Shown in pieces: positions 15,224 through 17,994 of a DNA stretch of 17,994 bases. A model generated the notes under the pieces. That model made no database searches and was not told where the DNA came from. It was given only the letters and a program-made list of their open reading frames with translations. The stretch is from JAZDMK01 sp043800975 (GTDB taxonomy: Bacteria; Bacteroidota; Bacteroidia; Bacteroidales; JAHJDW01), in the NCBI GenBank assembly GCA_043800975.1, contig JAZDMK010000230.1, positions 1 to 17,994 on the forward strand, read 5' to 3'. A program made the position numbers and the translations under genes. Position 1 is the first letter of the stretch. Each line of letters opens with the position of its first letter.

Positions 15224-17319
15224 CGTTGAATAATCATTTTTTTGGTAAACATATCTTTGCCAATAGAAACTTTAACAAAGTAAATTCCTTCAGCGAGTGA
15301 AGATACATCAATTATTTTCTGATTACTTCCGCTGGTATTCCTCATGATTTCTTTATAAACAGGTTTCCCGAGAAGATCAACTATATTAATTTCAACGTTG
15401 GAAGAAACAGGAACATCAATGCTGAGCGTAAAGTTCTTAACAGCAGGAACAGGGTATACATAAATGGAGGGTTGTAATTCATTTGTTTCTTCAATACCCA
15501 CTGTAGAATTATAGACTCCAGTAAAACCAGCAAATTGGTTCGTTGCATTCGAATTGAACATAACCATCATCTGGCTGCAATTACAACTTACCTGAGCAGG
15601 AATAGAAGTCCCTGAAAATGTTCCCAACAAAACAGATGGAACAGAAGAAGAGTTATACACCTTCACCAAATCAACGCCGGATTCGGTATTAAAATCTGTA
15701 AAGTTCAATGTTATCGAAGTTGCTCCTGCCGGTGATATCTGCCATTTGCAGTTTGAATTTGCATTATAGTTATTTGTACTGCTGCCATCTGTAAATGTAC
15801 CACTGGAAGTAGTCAGCGTTTGAACACCAGTACAATAAACGGGCATAAAAGCCTGATAGGAAGCAAACCATCCTGTTGACTGCGTTGTGGAATTGCTTGT
15901 GAAACGAACAAGCATTTCAGGACCTGTTGATGAAACGGCTGCTGGCAATGTTGCACCAGAATAAGTTCCCAAAACAAGCGAAGAAGTGGAATTACCATCA
16001 TACACAGTAACCAAATCACTTCCACTTTCTGTATCAAACTGATTAAAGGTAAGTGTAATTTTATCAACAGTAGCACCCGGAGAAATCAGCCATTTGCAAT
16101 CGGAGTTAGCCTGATAATTATTAGGTCCGCTACCATCGGCAATCGTACCAATCATTCCGGTAACATTTGTTGTTCCTGTGCAATATGTGGGATAACCTGT
16201 TGTAACAGGAAATGCATTAACAACAGCACCCTGCCAGCTTGAAAAATTGTAACCGGGTGCATTGAGATTATTCAGATAAAAATAACCATTTCCACTTCCG
16301 CCCCAGCCCCAGTTCATGTGAAAATAATCTGTTCCCTGATACCCGTCGCAAACCCATGCATGACCACCACTACCATCATATCCACTGTATAACATAGGAT
16401 GTTTTGCATCGAGGTTAGTCCTCAGCAATGCAGTCCAGTTTGCTTCGGTATAATTATCCTTACTTTCATCGCTGATTGTGTTGGAGTATTTAAAATGATT
16501 AGTCATAGCTGACGCCGCAGTGCCAACAGAAGCACCTGATCCGGATGCAGAGTAATCCATATTCACAGTAACACCACAATGATAAATAAGAGTATTAACG
16601 GGTGGATTGGTAGTCATTACAGAATTTACCATTCCATTCCAGTCATAGGTTGTTGTTCCGGGGTTCACAGAAAGAGTTCCGTAATTTGAAGAGTATGTAT
16701 GTGAACCAACTCCCTGCAAAGGCCAGCGGTAGTAATACATAATCATTGCCATTGCGGTTGCAACACAACCAGCATATGCACGTCCACCAGGACCAGCAGC
16801 ATCGACAGGACAATACAAATTATACATGGCATCCTGATTCCAGTTGGATAAGCATAAAGGAGTTACTGCTTTACTATCCTTCTGATCCGTAAAACCAATT
16901 GTTTTGTATCGCTGCCACATATCTGCAATTTCTGCATTTGCAGAAACACCTTTGGTTTTGTTGTAACTGATCTGCATTTTGTATTGTTCAATCCAATAAA
17001 GGAATTCTGGAGACTGATTATCGCGGGAATAGGAGCCTTCAAAAGAATAACCTAAAAAAGGATATACAATATCATCCGCTGCTATCAAAACAAATCCGCC
17101 ATTATTAAAATTAACCCCATACAAAACAATTTCACCTGCAACACTTTCAGAGATTACTTCACGCACACTGACATCTGCATATTTTATAGTTTGCAGCGCA
17201 GAAGCTTTAGAAAACCAAAAATTACGGGCCAGATTTTTTGCAGTTAAAACATCAACTTGAGCTGCATTGGAGAAGCCAAATGATAATAATAATAAACCTG
17301 CGATGAACAATTTTTTCAT
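15220..17319 (-). CDS. C10 family cysteine peptidase (streptopain-like), CUB-like domains, T9SS tail
   Basis: 699 residues and intact. A signal peptide (about 1-19, MKKLFIAGLLLLSFGFSNA) is followed by a C10 prodomain (about 20-150, with GGFVLIAADDIVYPFLGYSF) and the catalytic domain (about 155-370). The active site is C185 in RAYAGCVATAMAM, H320 in GGHAWVCDGYQG and N336-W337 in MNWGWGG. Two CUB-like domains (about 380-490 and 496-604) have repeated features DGSG, NSxCKW, D-L-V-x-VY and LGTYSG or LGTFSG. The T9SS tail (about 617-699) includes VYPVPAVKNF, LLGKPVYKE and GIYFVKVS. Its second CUB-like domain carries a CNC motif shared with the next upstream gene. It starts 33 bases after that gene's stop, and its own stop overlaps the ATG of the next peptidase, so the array is probably one transcript. 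Confidence 0.94.
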   Translation of the reverse strand: MKKLFIAGLLLLSFGFSNAAQVDVLTAKNLARNFWFSKASALQTIKYADVSVREVISESVAGEIVLYGVNFNNGGFVLIAADDIVYPFLGYSFEGSYSRDNQSPEFLYWIEQYKMQISYNKTKGVSANAEIADMWQRYKTIGFTDQKDSKAVTPLCLSNWNQDAMYNLYCPVDAAGPGGRAYAGCVATAMAMIMYYYRWPLQGVGSHTYSSNYGTLSVNPGTTTYDWNGMVNSVMTTNPPVNTLIYHCGVTVNMDYSASGSGASVGTAASAMTNHFKYSNTISDESKDNYTEANWTALLRTNLDAKHPMLYSGYDGSGGHAWVCDGYQGTDYFHMNWGWGGSGNGYFYLNNLNAPGYNFSSWQGAVVNAFPVTTGYPTYCTGTTNVTGMIGTIADGSGPNNYQANSDCKWLISPGATVDKITLTFNQFDTESGSDLVTVYDGNSTSSLVLGTYSGATLPAAVSSTGPEMLVRFTSNSTTQSTGWFASYQAFMPVYCTGVQTLTTSSGTFTDGSSTNNYNANSNCKWQISPAGATSITLNFTDFNTESGVDLVKVYNSSSVPSVLLGTFSGTSIPAQVSCNCSQMMVMFNSNATNQFAGFTGVYNSTVGIEETNELQPSIYVYPVPAVKNFTLSIDVPVSSNVEINIVDLLGKPVYKEIMRNTSGSNQKIIDVSSLAEGIYFVKVSIGKDMFTKKMIIQR

Positions 17320-17352
17320 ACTGATATTTTTAGGTTATTTAGTTGCTTTTTT

Positions 17353-17994
17353 CTATTCAAGAACGAGTTTAACCGAGTTTACACCCTTTGTAGTAGTAAT
17401 ATTCAGGAAGTACACACCCGATGAAAGATTGCTTACATCAACCTGTTGATTGTACTGCTCCATATTTTTTTGAACAGGAATTGACATCATTTCTTCACCT
17501 AGAATGTTACTCAGTTTTATAGAAACAAGTTCTGAATTCTGAAGACTGAAAGAGAAATTGAAATTTTTATCGGCAGGATTGGGATACAGAGATAAATTAT
17601 CAACGCCGCTCAGTTCTTCCATTCCTGTAATAATTGTATAGTATGCTTTGAATCCGGGATAAGCATTACTTGTATTGGAAGTAAACTGAACACGCATAGA
17701 ATTACAATTGCAGCTCACATTGGCTGGCAAAGTACTTCCTGTTAAAGTCTGAATTAAAGTGGATGCCTGTGCATTGAATACTTTCACAAAATCTTTGTTT
17801 TGTTCAATATCAAATTCAAGAAAATGCAATGTAATTTGTGTGGCATTTGCAGGGTGAATTAACCATTGGCACGAACTATTGTTAGTGTAATTATAAAGTC
17901 CGCTACCATCTTCAATTGTATCCTGAACATTGGTCATATCGGTTGTACCGGAACACCAAAGTGGAAAGTAAGCCTGATAACTTGCAAACCAGCC
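17353..17994 (-). CDS. C-terminal part of a fourth CUB/T9SS protein, probably a C10 peptidase; cut by window end
   Basis: The frame is open to the last base of the window and ends in TAG at 17355-17353; 213 residues are visible. It begins with GWFASYQAYFPLWC, the end of one CUB-like domain, then a complete second CUB-like domain (IEDGSGLYNY, NSSCQWLIHP, KDFVKVFN, the CNC motif in VSCNCNSM), then a T9SS tail (LYPNPADKNFNF, LGEEMMSI, SGVYFLNI). The GWFASYQA junction and the CNC motif are shared with the gene at 15220-17319. The catalytic domain lies outside the window, so peptidase identity is inferred from domain order and position at the head of the visible array. Confidence 0.8.
   Translation of the reverse strand, partial: GWFASYQAYFPLWCSGTTDMTNVQDTIEDGSGLYNYTNNSSCQWLIHPANATQITLHFLEFDIEQNKDFVKVFNAQASTLIQTLTGSTLPANVSCNCNSMRVQFTSNTSNAYPGFKAYYTIITGMEELSGVDNLSLYPNPADKNFNFSFSLQNSELVSIKLSNILGEEMMSIPVQKNMEQYNQQVDVSNLSSGVYFLNITTTKGVNSVKLVLE

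Noticed and set aside
11014..17994. Repeats within the peptidase genes as a CRISPR or mobile array
   Set aside because: The similarity is explained by paralogous coding domains (C10, CUB-like, T9SS tail). There are no short regularly spaced direct repeats and no transposase or terminal inverted repeats.

Overview
The window looks like a chromosomal segment of a Bacteroidota (Bacteroidetes) bacterium. Three things point there. Promoter -7 elements of the TAnnTTTG type lie before thrS and bioB. Four or five large secreted proteins carry C-terminal sorting domains of the type IX secretion system (T9SS). A sigma-factor gene overlaps a gene for a protein predicted to span both membranes. No rRNA, tRNA, CRISPR array, transposase or phage gene was seen.

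Layout. (1) 2-610: 3' part of a probable lipoprotein gene of unknown function, cut by the window edge. (2) 611-977: gene-free stretch with an imperfect hairpin, a duplicated GC-rich repeat and the thrS promoter. (3) 978-4157, plus strand: thrS-infC-rpmI-rplT, closed by a UUCG-loop terminator. infC very probably starts at a non-canonical ATC preceded by a perfect Shine-Dalgarno sequence. (4) 4250-6924, minus strand: a tightly packed biotin operon, transcribed bioB-bioF-bioD, with a recognisable promoter. (5) 7205-11010, plus strand: an ECF sigma factor, a Dma-like dual-membrane-spanning putative anti-sigma factor, and a T9SS-secreted PKD-domain protein. (6) 11014-17994, minus strand: a tandem operon-like array of four C10 (streptopain/SpeB-family) cysteine peptidase genes, each with CUB-like domains and a T9SS tail. 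The most upstream member is cut by the window end, and the third in transcription order carries a frameshift in a run of seven T.

How the parts work together. Regions 3 and 4 are housekeeping: translation (Thr-tRNA charging, IF-3, bL35, bL20) and the last steps of biotin synthesis. BioA and the pimeloyl-forming enzymes are not in the window. Region 5 resembles a cell-envelope signalling module in which a barrel in the outer membrane is physically linked to a cytoplasmic sigma-binding segment. Region 6 is a secreted proteolysis locus: prodomain-bearing zymogens exported by Sec and then by T9SS. Regions 5 and 6 converge with only 3 bp between stop codons.

The most interesting items are the sigma/Dma-like/PKD module, the C10 peptidase array with its frameshifted member, and the ATC-initiated infC. 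Homology calls rest on reading motifs in the translated sequence; no database search was run.
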